The notes: a model not told the origin generated them from the sequence alone. A DNA stretch of 64,000 nt from Saprospiraceae bacterium (GCA_020629035.1 JAHDEC010000008.1:62001-126000), one strand, 5' to 3'; counted from the stretch's first letter, positions 8,383 through 17,845 are shown. Translations and numbers: made by a program.

Positions 8383-8850
8383 TTGATTTTAATAATTCAC
8401 ACGATAGTTTCAAGCATTGCCCTCCTTGCAGGGATAATCTTTCTTTTGCCCAAAGGTACTAGAAAGCACAAATGGATTGGTTATACTTATACGCTAAGTA
8501 TGCTCATCTGTCTAATTACCTCATTCGGCTTGTTTAATTTGTGGGGAAGTTTTGGGGTTTATCATGCGTTATCCATAGTTAGTTTTTTGACCCTAGTTAT
8601 TGCCCTTTATTTTCCTTTGTTTGGAAGAAAAAGGAAGAGTTGGGTCGAATCACATTTGATTTGGATGGGCTACAGCTATGTCGGTTTAGTGATGGCTGCA
8701 GGTTCACATTTCTTTAGTGTTTTCCCAGACTGGCCAGTTTGGTTAAGAATGGTATTGTTTTGGGGTTTGCCTTATGTGCTTGGTAGCACACTTATTTTTA
8801 GGAATAAGGTGAATGCAGCTAAGCATGCTCTTGGGAATATAGGGAAGTAG
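8383..8850 (+). CDS. DUF2306-type membrane protein
   Basis: 155 residues starting at TTG 8383. Five hydrophobic helices and the early motif KGTRKHKWIGYTYTLSM, with HKxxG placed at the end of helix 1, are typical of DUF2306 proteins, which have conserved His residues on membrane helices and are suspected heme or quinone binders. Further His residues (YHALS, ESHLIW, AGSHFF) lie in helices. Function is unknown. It is monocistronic, with palindromic repeats just downstream. Confidence 0.7.
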   Translation: MILIIHTIVSSIALLAGIIFLLPKGTRKHKWIGYTYTLSMLICLITSFGLFNLWGSFGVYHALSIVSFLTLVIALYFPLFGRKRKSWVESHLIWMGYSYVGLVMAAGSHFFSVFPDWPVWLRMVLFWGLPYVLGSTLIFRNKVNAAKHALGNIGK

Positions 8851-8876
8851 GGGTTGTTTTAATTTAATCTTTCTCC

Positions 8877-8976
8877 CTCGACGAAGCTAGCGCTTGTCGA
8901 AGGTTTTTGGCTCGACTAATCTTGCGATTGTCGAAGACCTGGGTGGCTCGACGAATCTTGCGATTGTCGAAGACCT
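8877..8976. repeat. Three imperfect palindromic repeat units (CGAC...GTCG)
   Basis: Units at 8877-8903, 8909-8940 and 8945-8976. The last two share ggctcgac(t/g)aatcttgcgattgtcgaagacct at a 36-base spacing, and each can fold with CGAC pairing to GTCG. They resemble the short palindromic intergenic repeats common in Bacteroidota genomes. They lie between a convergent gene pair (DUF2306 gene and thiolase). Confidence 0.7.
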
Positions 8977-9020
8977 ACTCTTGATAGTAATCAAAAAGCA
9001 TTTAGCTAAACTTTTTGGGA

Positions 9021-10193
9021 CTAATTTAATCTTTCAAAGATACCGGCAATACCTTGTCCGCCTCCTACGCATGCGGTTACCATACCGTATTTTTGGTTCC
9101 TTCTTCGCATTTCGTTGAGTAATTGGATACTTAATTTTGCACCTGTGCATCCTAGTGGGTGACCAAGCGCTATTGCTCCACCATTAACATTTACGGTGCT
9201 AGGGTCTAAACCTACAGTTTTAATAACGGCTAAAGCTTGTGTTGCAAAAGCTTCATTTAGTTCAGTTTGTTCAATATCGTTTAAAGATAAACCTGCTTGC
9301 TTTAATGCTTTAGGTATTGCTACGCAAGGTCCGATTCCCATGTATAGAGGATCTACGCCACCCACAGCACAAGACACTAATCTTGCAATGGGTTCAAGAT
9401 TTAATTTTTTAACCATTTCCTCACTCATCACAAGGGTAAAAGCTGCTCCGTCTGATGTTTGAGAAGAGTTTCCTGCTGTAACTACACCTCCTTTTTTGAA
9501 GGCTGCTCTAAGTTTAGCTAAACCTTCCATCGAAGTACCTCTTCGTAAACCTTCATCTGTATCCACAACATGTGAAGATTCGACACGTTTTCCGTCTTTT
9601 ACAAAAACATCTTCGACCGTCACTGGAATGATCTCATCCTTAAATTTCCCTCCATCTATCGCAGCAGCAGCCTTGGCATGAGATCCCACGGAAAACTCAT
9701 CGGCTTGCTCTCTGGTCACTTCGTATTTGCTGGCTACCGCTTCAGCTGTCGCCCCCATACTGACATGGTAATTGATATTATTCATGTTCGCTTTATAGCT
9801 TGGAGAGAGCTTATATCCCGTCATAGGTATTTGACTCATACTTTCAGCACCACCAGCAATATAAACATGCCCAAATCCGGCCTTAATTTTTCCAACAGCC
9901 ATAGAAATGGCTTCCAGACCAGAAGCACAGTATCGATTAATGGTAATACCTGGCACTTCCTTACCTAATGCTCTAGCAGCAATGAGTCTCCCAACCTGTA
10001 AACCCTGCTCACCTTCAGGGTTAGCACAGCCTACTATCACATCATCGATTAATGTAGGATCCAAAGAAGGTACTTCCTTCATCATTCCTGTAATAATATC
10101 GACCGCTAAATCATCCGAACGGTAATTTTTAAAACCACCTTTTTTAGCTTTTCCTACTGCTGATCGGTATCCTTTAATTATGTATGCTTCCAT
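9021..10193 (-). CDS. fadA: Acetyl-CoA C-acyltransferase (thiolase)
   Basis: 390 residues, full length for a thiolase. The nucleophile Cys89 sits in NRYCASGLEAI, the catalytic His at about 345 in GGAIALGHPLGCTGA, and the second catalytic Cys at about 375 in CVGGGQG. It releases acetyl-CoA from 3-ketoacyl-CoA in the last step of beta-oxidation. The 3-hydroxyacyl-CoA dehydrogenase/enoyl-CoA hydratase gene lies upstream on the same strand, as in fadN-fadA operons, but here a broken four-helix-bundle gene separates them. Confidence 0.93.
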   Translation of the reverse strand: MEAYIIKGYRSAVGKAKKGGFKNYRSDDLAVDIITGMMKEVPSLDPTLIDDVIVGCANPEGEQGLQVGRLIAARALGKEVPGITINRYCASGLEAISMAVGKIKAGFGHVYIAGGAESMSQIPMTGYKLSPSYKANMNNINYHVSMGATAEAVASKYEVTREQADEFSVGSHAKAAAAIDGGKFKDEIIPVTVEDVFVKDGKRVESSHVVDTDEGLRRGTSMEGLAKLRAAFKKGGVVTAGNSSQTSDGAAFTLVMSEEMVKKLNLEPIARLVSCAVGGVDPLYMGIGPCVAIPKALKQAGLSLNDIEQTELNEAFATQALAVIKTVGLDPSTVNVNGGAIALGHPLGCTGAKLSIQLLNEMRRRNQKYGMVTACVGGGQGIAGIFERLN

Positions 10194-10205
10194 TTTTTTA
10201 TGGTG

Positions 10206-10231
10206 TTTAGTAGTCAGTACTTAGTACTTAG
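10206..10231. repeat. AGTAC-type repeat, 3' side of the four-helix gene
   Basis: Contains AGTCAGTACTTAGTACTTAG. The stop codon of the four-helix-bundle gene (10228-10230) lies inside it. Related AGTACC/GGTACT repeats lie on the other side of that gene at 10665-10702. Confidence 0.55.
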
Positions 10232-10584
10232 ACTTTTTCAATTTTTCTTATTAACCCATTGATCATTTTTGCAATTTGTTCTATTTGAACTAGCAATTTT
10301 TCTCCTGGACTTTCTTTTATAAATGATAACTCTATTGAAATTATTATTTGAGTTTCAAGCTCATAACAAGAGCCTTTGGCTACTTGCAAATAATAAATTA
10401 ATTGTTGGTTTGAATGTCGTCCACAACCTTCTGCAATATTGGACGGAATAGATACAGCGCTTCTTTTAATTTGCGAACTCAGCCCATATAATTCTTCTTT
10501 TGGAAACTGCTTCAATTCTTTATAAACTTAAACAACAAAATCCTTTGATCGATTCCAAACCTCTAATTTTTTATAGTTATGCAT
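10228..10584 (-). pseudogene. Four-helix-bundle (23S rRNA intervening-sequence type) protein, interrupted by a stop
   Basis: The full frame from ATG 10584 would give a normal 118-residue member: MHNYKKLEVWNRSKDFVV at the start (the KLEVW signature), then QFPKEELYGLSSQIKRSAVS, IPSNIAEGCGR and a C-terminal helix. Codon 19 (10528-10530) is TAA, where most relatives have a helix residue. A shorter 95-residue product could start at TTG 10515 but would lack most of helix 1. The gene sits between two beta-oxidation genes and is flanked on both sides by AGTAC-rich repeats, which suggests it entered as a mobile unit. It is either a decayed copy or a recent nonsense mutation. Confidence 0.75.
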
Positions 10585-10664
10585 AGCTTAATTTTCATGC
10601 ACATGGCGGATACTCGTTAGTATTCACCGCTAATGTGTGTTCTAAAATGATTGTTCTATAAAAT

Positions 10665-10702
10665 CTAAGTACCAGGTACTGAGTACCAAGTACTACGTAC
10701 CA
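10665..10702. repeat. AGTACC/GGTACT repeat cluster, 5' side of the four-helix gene
   Basis: Five or so alternating copies of AGTACC, GGTACT and AGTACT in 38 bases, directly before the stop of the fadN-type gene (10705). They pair with each other and with the AGTAC repeat at 10206-10231. An imperfect hairpin (GCGG-ATACT-CGTT-AGTAT-TCA-CCGC) lies nearby at about 10606-10630. Confidence 0.55.
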
Positions 10703-10704
10703 AC

Positions 10705-13107
10705 TTAATTCCTAAGCGGCTTATTATTCATAAGCAAATACTGGATTCTGTCTAATGTCTTTTGCTCACCTAATAAGCTCAAAAACTCCTGTCTTTCTAA
10801 GTCTAGTAAATACTGCTCGCTTACATGCTGACTTTGTGTTAGGTCTCCACCACAAATGACATTGGCCACCTTCCTTGCAATTACTACATCATAGTCCGAC
10901 ATATACTCACCTAATCTAAACTCATTAATGGCTGAATATAAAGTCGAAATCCCGGCTCTTCCTAAAACTTCGATATCATGTCTTGCCACCGGTGCAATGT
11001 AATCCTTTGCTAGGCTTAAGACTTTGGCCTTAGCCATAGCAATATTTCTAGACGTGTTTAAACACACGGTATCCTTTGTTTCTAATAAATAGTTATGATC
11101 AAAAGCTTCGTAAGCTGAAGTAGCTACAGTGGCTGTGGCAATCGCTTTGAAATGCTCAATTAAAGTAGGCATTTTAACGTCTCCTTCGAAAAACTTATCC
11201 GAAGCTCTTAAGGCCATTTCTTTTGTTCCACCACCTCCAGGTAGCAAACCTACACCTACCTCTACTAATCCTATATATGACTCAGCAGCAAAAATACCTG
11301 CATCACAGTGCATAGCTATCTCACAACCACCACCAAATACATACCCTTGTGTAGCAACTACTACTGGGATTTTAGAGGTTTTAATCCGCATATTTACTTG
11401 CTGGAAACCGTCGACCATATCATTTAGCTTGTCAAAATCTTTTTGCATGGCTAGCATTCCGACAGCCATCAGGTTAGCACCAACGGTAAAGTTTTTATCA
11501 TTGTTTCCAATTACAATACCCTTCCAACCTTCTTTCTCCGCAAGATCTATAGCATCCACCATTCCTTGTCCAATACCTTCTCCAATAGCATTGCTCTTAC
11601 TGGTAAATTCCAAACACATAACACCATCTCCTAAATCATGGACCGTACATTCACTGTTCTTTAAGATCGGTGTGTTTGATCGTAGAGCATCCAAGATGAT
11701 GTAGTTCTCTGCACCTGGTACACCTACATATTTTCCTTCAGCTAAACTGAAATATTTCTTTAAACCATCTTCATATTTATAGAAGCTAGTAAATCCTCGA
11801 GAAGGCAAATCTTTAAGCCAATCCGCTATTTTTTCTCCCTGAGCTTCCATCAGCGCTAGTCCCTTTTCAAAACCTATAGAATCCCAATATTCAAAGGGTC
11901 CTAAATCCCACATGTAACCCGCTCTCATAGCATCATCAATCGGATAAAACTCATCTGATATTTCTGGAACTCTATTCGCGGAATAGGCAAAGAGTGAAGC
12001 AAAATATTCTTTAAAAAACTGGTGATCTCTGCTGTCACCATCAAGAATGGTTTCCATTTTCTTATCGAAACGCTCGATATTTTTCGCTGCACCAATAACA
12101 TCTAGCCTTGGCTTTACAGAAGGTTCGTAGCTTAAGGTTTCAAGATTTAGCGCATTAATAATGGTTTTCCCTTTTGCGTCTTTTTCTTTTGTTTTCTGAT
12201 AATATCCCTTCTTTGTTTTATTTCCAAAGAACTTATTATCCAATAAAAACTGAACATGTTTTGGTGCTTTGCTTCCTTTCAAGTCAGCAAAGAATTCGTC
12301 ATCTTTTGCGTTATTGGTAATAAATTCAGAAACTTTAAAGCCGGTATCAATCCCCACTAGATCTTGAAGTCTAAAAGTGGCGGTGTTTGGTCGGCCTATG
12401 AGGGCTCCGGTTAGCGCATCCACTTCTTCGATTTTCATACTATGTTTGCGAGTCAACTGGTCTAATTTAGTCATGGACATAACGCCAATTCTGTTAGCTA
12501 TAAATCCAGTGGTGTCTTTACATAGCACAGTTTGTTTGCCAATGTTGAGATCGCCAAAATGCATGAAAAAATCAAGGACATCTTGTTTAGTTGAGGAGTG
12601 TTGAATGACTTCTAATAATCTCAAATACCTTGGAGGATTAAAGAAGTGAGTACCACAAAAATGGGCTTTAAAATCATCTGAACGTCCTTCAACAAGCATC
12701 TCGATCGGAATACTAGATGTATTAGAACTAACCAGTGAACCAGCCTTTCTATATTTTTCTACTTTTTCAAAAATCTGATGTTTGATATCAAGTCGTTCGA
12801 TTACTACTTCGATTATCCAATCTGCATCTGCAATCTTTTCAAAATCATCTGTAAAGTTACCCGTCTTTATCCTTGAAGAAAATCCTTTACTATAGAGCGA
12901 GGCTGGCTTAGATTTCAAAGCACTCTTTAAAGCGCCATTTACTATGCTGTTGCGCACCGTAGGATTGTCTTTGTCCTTATCTGCTATATCAAAAGGCACA
13001 ATATCTAACATGATTACATCCATCCCAATATTCGCTAAGTGGCAAGCAATTCCAGCTCCCATTACTCCTGATCCTAGCACAGCCGCTTTTTGTAATCTAT
13101 ATTTCAT
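10705..13107 (-). CDS. fadN: 3-hydroxyacyl-CoA dehydrogenase / enoyl-CoA hydratase, FadN type
   Basis: 800 residues with the dehydrogenase first and the hydratase last, the order of FadN rather than E. coli FadB. The NAD-binding loop is AAVLGSGVMGAGIA near residue 10. The dehydrogenase motif HFFNPPRYLRLLEVI is near residue 155, and the oxyanion region of the hydratase/isomerase fold (GYVFGGGCEIAMHCD and GVGLLPGGGGT) is near 585-625. The enzyme hydrates 2-enoyl-CoA and oxidises 3-hydroxyacyl-CoA. It is first in a minus-strand unit with the thiolase. Confidence 0.93.
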   Translation of the reverse strand: MKYRLQKAAVLGSGVMGAGIACHLANIGMDVIMLDIVPFDIADKDKDNPTVRNSIVNGALKSALKSKPASLYSKGFSSRIKTGNFTDDFEKIADADWIIEVVIERLDIKHQIFEKVEKYRKAGSLVSSNTSSIPIEMLVEGRSDDFKAHFCGTHFFNPPRYLRLLEVIQHSSTKQDVLDFFMHFGDLNIGKQTVLCKDTTGFIANRIGVMSMTKLDQLTRKHSMKIEEVDALTGALIGRPNTATFRLQDLVGIDTGFKVSEFITNNAKDDEFFADLKGSKAPKHVQFLLDNKFFGNKTKKGYYQKTKEKDAKGKTIINALNLETLSYEPSVKPRLDVIGAAKNIERFDKKMETILDGDSRDHQFFKEYFASLFAYSANRVPEISDEFYPIDDAMRAGYMWDLGPFEYWDSIGFEKGLALMEAQGEKIADWLKDLPSRGFTSFYKYEDGLKKYFSLAEGKYVGVPGAENYIILDALRSNTPILKNSECTVHDLGDGVMCLEFTSKSNAIGEGIGQGMVDAIDLAEKEGWKGIVIGNNDKNFTVGANLMAVGMLAMQKDFDKLNDMVDGFQQVNMRIKTSKIPVVVATQGYVFGGGCEIAMHCDAGIFAAESYIGLVEVGVGLLPGGGGTKEMALRASDKFFEGDVKMPTLIEHFKAIATATVATSAYEAFDHNYLLETKDTVCLNTSRNIAMAKAKVLSLAKDYIAPVARHDIEVLGRAGISTLYSAINEFRLGEYMSDYDVVIARKVANVICGGDLTQSQHVSEQYLLDLERQEFLSLLGEQKTLDRIQYLLMNNKPLRN

Positions 13108-13495
13108 GTCTATGATTTATTGTGAGGTCTTTAATGGTTCTTTATACGTTTCAGTAAAGATAGCATCTACTTTTCTTTAAGTGACATACTTTTCAAAAAA
13201 TAGAATTTGTATTTTATTTTAACTATAAGTTCACTAATATAATCAATAATACTGAAGAAAGTTTAGTAAATAGACAAATTAAATATACTTAGAGTATAGT
13301 GAATTTGAAACTAAAGGTCTCCTCTTTTTGCCCTTGATGAGATACTGTGAAATGCAGATAAGGTCAAAAGTTGTATTTCATTGATGGTCGTTAGTGAAGT
13401 GCCAATTTAGCCCTTAGTTTTAGTTTTTCTACTTTAAATATTATCGGAAGCTTGAATAATTATATACCTTAAACAACTAATCAAAACATAAAGTA
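13108..13495. other. Divergent intergenic region, 388 bases
   Basis: Lies between the start of the fadN-type gene (minus) and the DUF1761 gene (plus), so it should hold promoters for both. On the minus strand TATCTTTA (13155-13162) is close to the TAnnTTTG -7 consensus. I see no RNA gene, repeat or open frame that I would call. Confidence 0.4.
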
Positions 13496-13897
13496 ATGGG
13501 ATATTTAGAAATTTTAATTGCAGCGGTGGTTGCGTTTTTATTTGGATTTGCGTGGTATACAGCGTTGTTTGGAAAGGCCTGGCAGAAGGAAGTGGGAATG
13601 ACGCCTGAGGATGCCCAGTCAGGCATGGCTGTAACACATGGTTTAGCCTTTTTAATGATGTGTGTACTTGCTTTTGCTATTAATTTTGTGATAGGGATGC
13701 ATCCAGTAGAAGAACAAACTTTTGCTCATGGTGCTTTTCATGGGCTAATGTCAGCGGTTATGTATTGCTTGCCAGCAGTTGCTATTCATTATTTATACCA
13801 GAAAAAATCACTTAAATTATTTTTAATTGATGGAAGCTATATAGCTCTATTCTGCGCCTTAATGGGTGGTGTTTTAGCTGCCTTGAAATTAGCTTAA
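13496..13897 (+). CDS. DUF1761 membrane protein
   Basis: 133 residues with four membrane helices. The first helix ends in FGFAWYTALFGKAWQKEVGM, the typical DUF1761 signature (WY...FGK.W), and a conserved HGLAF and HGAFHGL follow in helices 2-3. Function is unknown in the family. It is single, and a weak hairpin with a short T run follows at 13912-13928. Confidence 0.85.
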   Translation: MGYLEILIAAVVAFLFGFAWYTALFGKAWQKEVGMTPEDAQSGMAVTHGLAFLMMCVLAFAINFVIGMHPVEEQTFAHGAFHGLMSAVMYCLPAVAIHYLYQKKSLKLFLIDGSYIALFCALMGGVLAALKLA

Positions 13898-13911
13898 TAT
13901 GAGGCTATGGG

Positions 13912-13928
13912 AGGGTGCTTACCCTTTT
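13912..13928 (+). terminator. Weak hairpin after the DUF1761 gene
   Basis: AGGGT and ACCCT pair around a GCTT loop, followed by only four T. It may act as a weak terminator. Confidence 0.35.
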
Positions 13929-14002
13929 AAGTAGTTGCGTTTTTATAGTTTGTTCATTTACCTTTTTGATTGTTAGAGAACATCAAGGTAAATGCACAAA
14001 TT

Positions 14003-15853
14003 ATGAAGACGATTTATCCGCTCACTTTACTACTAATTCTTTCGCTTGGCTCATGCGATTTTGATTTCTGGAACAACTTGGGTGATGCCATTAATTTATG
14101 CGAAGGAAAAACAATTATTGTCAATTCAGAAGTTGGAGATTTTAATAATTTATCGGTTTGTGGCGATGATGAAGATTGCTCATTAAGGAATGCCATCCAT
14201 TCAGTGACGAACACCGTATGTACTGAGACAGATAATGTATTTACCCTTCAATTATCAGAAAATAACACCTATGTATTAAACGATGGTAAAGAGGTGGAAG
14301 ACAGAAATGATGATCCAATATTTGCAGGGTTAATATTTAAGCAACACAGTGTTGGAGATGGTATTAAAATTATTGTTGAAGGCAATGGAGCAACCATCCA
14401 ATTAGCTGAAGGCACAAGTCCAAACATACCAGATCATTTAATTTATGTGCATGAAAATGCTACGGTTGAATTTAGGAACATTCAATTTAGAACAGGTGAT
14501 GTACAGTATCATGATTTAGATCATCATTTCGGGGATGATCCAGCAGCCAATCATGCAGGAGGAGCTATCCATAACAATGGAAATGTAGAACTCATAAATT
14601 GCGAGTTTCATGATTGCCACGCTGTCCAAGGAGCCGCGATATACAACACTAAAACAGCTACTCTTAGCCATTGCTTATTTCAGGATAATAAAGGTAAAAC
14701 CATAGAAATCGGAGGGATTCCTCAATATTCCAGTGGTGGTGCGATCTATAATTGGGGATCTAACAGCATAACATCCATTTCAAACTGTCAATTCGCTAAT
14801 AATTCAGCAGATTTTGCTGGAGCTATTTATAATGAAGAAGGTGGTGCGATTAATTTATTTGAGTCATTAATTTTTGCCAATGTCAGCCAACTAGCCAAAG
14901 GAGTGGTCTGGAATGATGGAGGTTTTATGGATGTAAGAAATACCGATTTTGAAAACAGTTTCCCGCTAGAAATCCAGAGTTCAGGAACCTTGCAAATGAA
15001 TGATTGTGAGATATTTAGAACGAGTACAACATTGAACAATACAGCCATAGTTGCAGAAGATGAATCAAGCTTTAGAGATGTAGTCGTTCGTGATTTTTAT
15101 TGCATAGAAAACACCTGCGGTCCCATCATAGACGCTAAAGATGATGCAGTATTTATAGACTGCTCATTTTATAGGAATACAGGAACTACCTTGCTACAAT
15201 ATCAAGGTGAGCGATTTAAACTACATGGCTCATACGTTGCCAATAATAACTGTTCTTTTAATATAGTTGCCGATGCAAGTTTACTGGATGTACAATCCAA
15301 TGTTATTATTGACAATGGCTATACTGGACTAATAAGTACTAATACTAGTGATGCAGAATTTACTAATAATATAATTACCAATAATCATGCACCTGCTGGT
15401 CCTGGTGCAATTCTTATTCAAGGTGAGTTTATGTTTCTTAAGTTTTTTCACAATACCATTGGGAATAATGAAGTGGTGGATGAAGGCAATAAATTTGAAA
15501 TCAAACTGAATGGACAAGTGGATGGTCTCAGAATGCAAAATAATGTCTTTTTTGTTAAACTGACTGGCAATAAATGTTTAGATGTGGAGGACATTCCTTA
15601 TGAAGGAGATATTATCAATAATTATGTTAATGACACTCAGCAACAACTACCTAATCAGGAGTCATACCCTCATACAGAAGAATTTCTTGGACTTCTTTAC
15701 TCCATTGAAAGTGGGCCAGGAACGTTTGTCTTAACACCTCCAGCTTCGTTGGCAACCGTTGTTCCCATTCTAACAGAAGTACCTTATGATAAAGAAGGTA
15801 CAGCCAGACAATCTCCCTTGTGCTCCCCAGGAGCAGTCGAACGCAATTTCTAA
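14003..15853 (+). CDS. CSLREA-type beta-helix lipoprotein (copy 1)
   Basis: 616 residues from ATG 14003, chosen over an ATG 33 bases upstream because it starts the signal sequence MKTIYPLTLLLILSLGSC (lipobox LGSC). After the leader, DDEDCSLRNAIHSV matches the CSLREA N-terminal motif of choice-of-anchor beta-helix proteins. The body is a right-handed beta-helix with GGAIHNNG, GAAIYNTKT, GGAIYNWG and GAIYNEEGG turns. It is presumably a surface protein, and ligand or enzyme activity is not evident. The next gene is a paralogue of equal length, so the pair arose by tandem duplication. Confidence 0.85.
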   Translation: MKTIYPLTLLLILSLGSCDFDFWNNLGDAINLCEGKTIIVNSEVGDFNNLSVCGDDEDCSLRNAIHSVTNTVCTETDNVFTLQLSENNTYVLNDGKEVEDRNDDPIFAGLIFKQHSVGDGIKIIVEGNGATIQLAEGTSPNIPDHLIYVHENATVEFRNIQFRTGDVQYHDLDHHFGDDPAANHAGGAIHNNGNVELINCEFHDCHAVQGAAIYNTKTATLSHCLFQDNKGKTIEIGGIPQYSSGGAIYNWGSNSITSISNCQFANNSADFAGAIYNEEGGAINLFESLIFANVSQLAKGVVWNDGGFMDVRNTDFENSFPLEIQSSGTLQMNDCEIFRTSTTLNNTAIVAEDESSFRDVVVRDFYCIENTCGPIIDAKDDAVFIDCSFYRNTGTTLLQYQGERFKLHGSYVANNNCSFNIVADASLLDVQSNVIIDNGYTGLISTNTSDAEFTNNIITNNHAPAGPGAILIQGEFMFLKFFHNTIGNNEVVDEGNKFEIKLNGQVDGLRMQNNVFFVKLTGNKCLDVEDIPYEGDIINNYVNDTQQQLPNQESYPHTEEFLGLLYSIESGPGTFVLTPPASLATVVPILTEVPYDKEGTARQSPLCSPGAVERNF

Positions 15854-15935
15854 AAAGGAAGACAAAATTTAGTTTTCGATTTACCTTTTGGAATTTTATG
15901 GTACTTCCTTATAAATAAACTAAAAAAGAAAAACT

Positions 15936-17786
15936 ATGAAACGATTAATTCCTATCCTAATGGCTACTTTATTTTTCTCTTCTTGTGGTCTGTTTGAAGG
16001 TATAGACAATGGATTTGATAATTGTGAAACCGGATTAATAAAAGCTACATCCGAACTTGGAACCATCGAAGGAGCCACTCCCTGTCCATCAGGCGAACCA
16101 TGTGATTTAAGGTCAGCTATTCATTCTGCATTTAATGCGGTATGTAATGAGGAAGGTGCGCGCATTGTGGTAGAATTGCCACAAAACACCACCTATGTGG
16201 TTAATGATGGAGCTGAGGCTGGTCCCACTGTTTTTGATCAAACCGTTAATGCGGCCTTTAATTTAAAGCCGAACACATTGGCCATGAAACCCAAAGTTGT
16301 AATAGAAGGTAATGGCTCAACGATTAGATTAGCTGACACTGAAAGTCAGTCCAGTCCAAAACATATCTTCTTTATCCATGAAGATGCAGATGTTGAATTT
16401 AGAAATCTAAGCTTTGCTATGGGTGATGTAGAATATAATGATTGGGATGAATATATTGAGGGTAACCCACCGATGGATCATTGTGGAGGAGCTATCCATA
16501 ATAATGGGAAATTAAAGGTTGTGGATTGTGTCTTTGATAATTGCTCAGCTGAACTAGGAGGCGCTATTTTTAATTCAAATAAGGCCACCATCTCTGGAAC
16601 GAGCTTTATTAAGAATCGAGGAATAGGCCGAATTTTGCCAGGCGGAATTGAAGTGGAATCCAAGGGTGGAGCACTATGTAACCTAGGTTTTAATCCCGAA
16701 ATGGACATTACCACTTCATTTTTTCAAGACAATGTCGCATCACATGGAGCTGCCATTTATAATGCACTCGATTGTGTCGTAAATTTAAGCCATTCAAACT
16801 TTCAATTTAATTCGGGCATCAGAGCATCTGCCACTGTTTTTAATGATGATGGTCACCTAGACGCAAGGTTTTGTGATTTTAAAAATGAAACACCTTTGGC
16901 TATAGAAAGTAGTAATCACTTATTTTTATTTGACACTAAAATTTGGCAAGACATTGACGATTTTGGGAATAATTTTGGAGCACTAAAGTTGTCATCCACT
17001 GCAAGCTTAGAAAAGGTAGTGGTCACTGGATTTAGGTGTGAGGGAGATGATTGTCTTCCACTAATCGAAGCCGATGGTGATGTGAGGTTTGAAGATTGCA
17101 CCTTTTTTAACAATTCAGGTCCAGTTTTATTGACAAAAACAGGAGAAGAGTTTAATATGAATGGTTGCTACATTGGTAATAATAATGCTACTGTTAATAT
17201 CTACTCGGATTGTCCAAATATTCGTTTAACAAACAATGAGATCATAGACAATTTTGCTACCGGACTCATTTTGAATGATACTGAGTTTTTGTACTTAACG
17301 AATAATATATTGGCTAATAATAATGCCTTTATCGCTGCTGGTGCTATTTCTATGCAGAGTGAGTCCAATGTTGAGGGTATTTTTATTCATAATACCATCT
17401 ACAACAATCCAGTGTCAGAAGAATTTGGAAGGTATGAGCTTAATTTTTCAGCTACTTTTTCAGATTTAACGATGCTAAACAACATTATTCATAATGGAAC
17501 TAATAACAACGCACATATGTCAAATCTAATGTTGATTGGAGGCGATGTGGACATTAGTCATAATTATATTAATAGTGAAACGAATTATGTACCAAACCAA
17601 GAACCATTTTTTGAAGATCTTTTCATCGGTGAATTGGCAATCGACGAAGCTTCTGATTTGAGACAATACGACATTACTCCACCTGCTGCTTTGATAAATG
17701 CAGCTCCTTTTTCTTCGATAGTTCCAACGGATAAAAATGGACAAGCAAGAGGACCTGTTAATGCAACGCCTGGAGCCAACGAATAG
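15936..17786 (+). CDS. CSLREA-type beta-helix lipoprotein (copy 2)
   Basis: 616 residues. The signal is MKRLIPILMATLFFSSC with Cys at 17. The CSLREA-like motif is GEPCDLRSAIHSAFNAVC. It aligns along its full length with the preceding gene: VVIEGNGSTIRLAD against IIVEGNGATIQLAE, CGGAIHNNGKL against AGGAIHNNGNV, and the same PPAAL...P.DK.G.AR end. The two copies have diverged well beyond half of their residues. A terminator follows at 17813. Confidence 0.85.
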   Translation: MKRLIPILMATLFFSSCGLFEGIDNGFDNCETGLIKATSELGTIEGATPCPSGEPCDLRSAIHSAFNAVCNEEGARIVVELPQNTTYVVNDGAEAGPTVFDQTVNAAFNLKPNTLAMKPKVVIEGNGSTIRLADTESQSSPKHIFFIHEDADVEFRNLSFAMGDVEYNDWDEYIEGNPPMDHCGGAIHNNGKLKVVDCVFDNCSAELGGAIFNSNKATISGTSFIKNRGIGRILPGGIEVESKGGALCNLGFNPEMDITTSFFQDNVASHGAAIYNALDCVVNLSHSNFQFNSGIRASATVFNDDGHLDARFCDFKNETPLAIESSNHLFLFDTKIWQDIDDFGNNFGALKLSSTASLEKVVVTGFRCEGDDCLPLIEADGDVRFEDCTFFNNSGPVLLTKTGEEFNMNGCYIGNNNATVNIYSDCPNIRLTNNEIIDNFATGLILNDTEFLYLTNNILANNNAFIAAGAISMQSESNVEGIFIHNTIYNNPVSEEFGRYELNFSATFSDLTMLNNIIHNGTNNNAHMSNLMLIGGDVDISHNYINSETNYVPNQEPFFEDLFIGELAIDEASDLRQYDITPPAALINAAPFSSIVPTDKNGQARGPVNATPGANE

Positions 17787-17812
17787 TAGACTTTTTTAGA
17801 TTTATTGCAGTT

Positions 17813-17845
17813 AAATGGGAGTAAATATATTGCTCCCATTTTTTT
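17813..17845 (+). terminator. Intrinsic terminator after the lipoprotein pair
   Basis: AAATGGGAG (17813-17821) pairs with CTCCCATTT (17833-17841) around an 11-base loop, followed on the plus strand by a T run to 17845. The stop of the convergent pseudouridine synthase gene lies in the T run. Confidence 0.8.

Noticed and set aside
8894-9118. Open frame of 74 codons with two identical STNLAIVEDL repeats
   Set aside because: The repeat comes from the palindromic DNA units at 8909-8976; the rest is antisense to the thiolase gene end.
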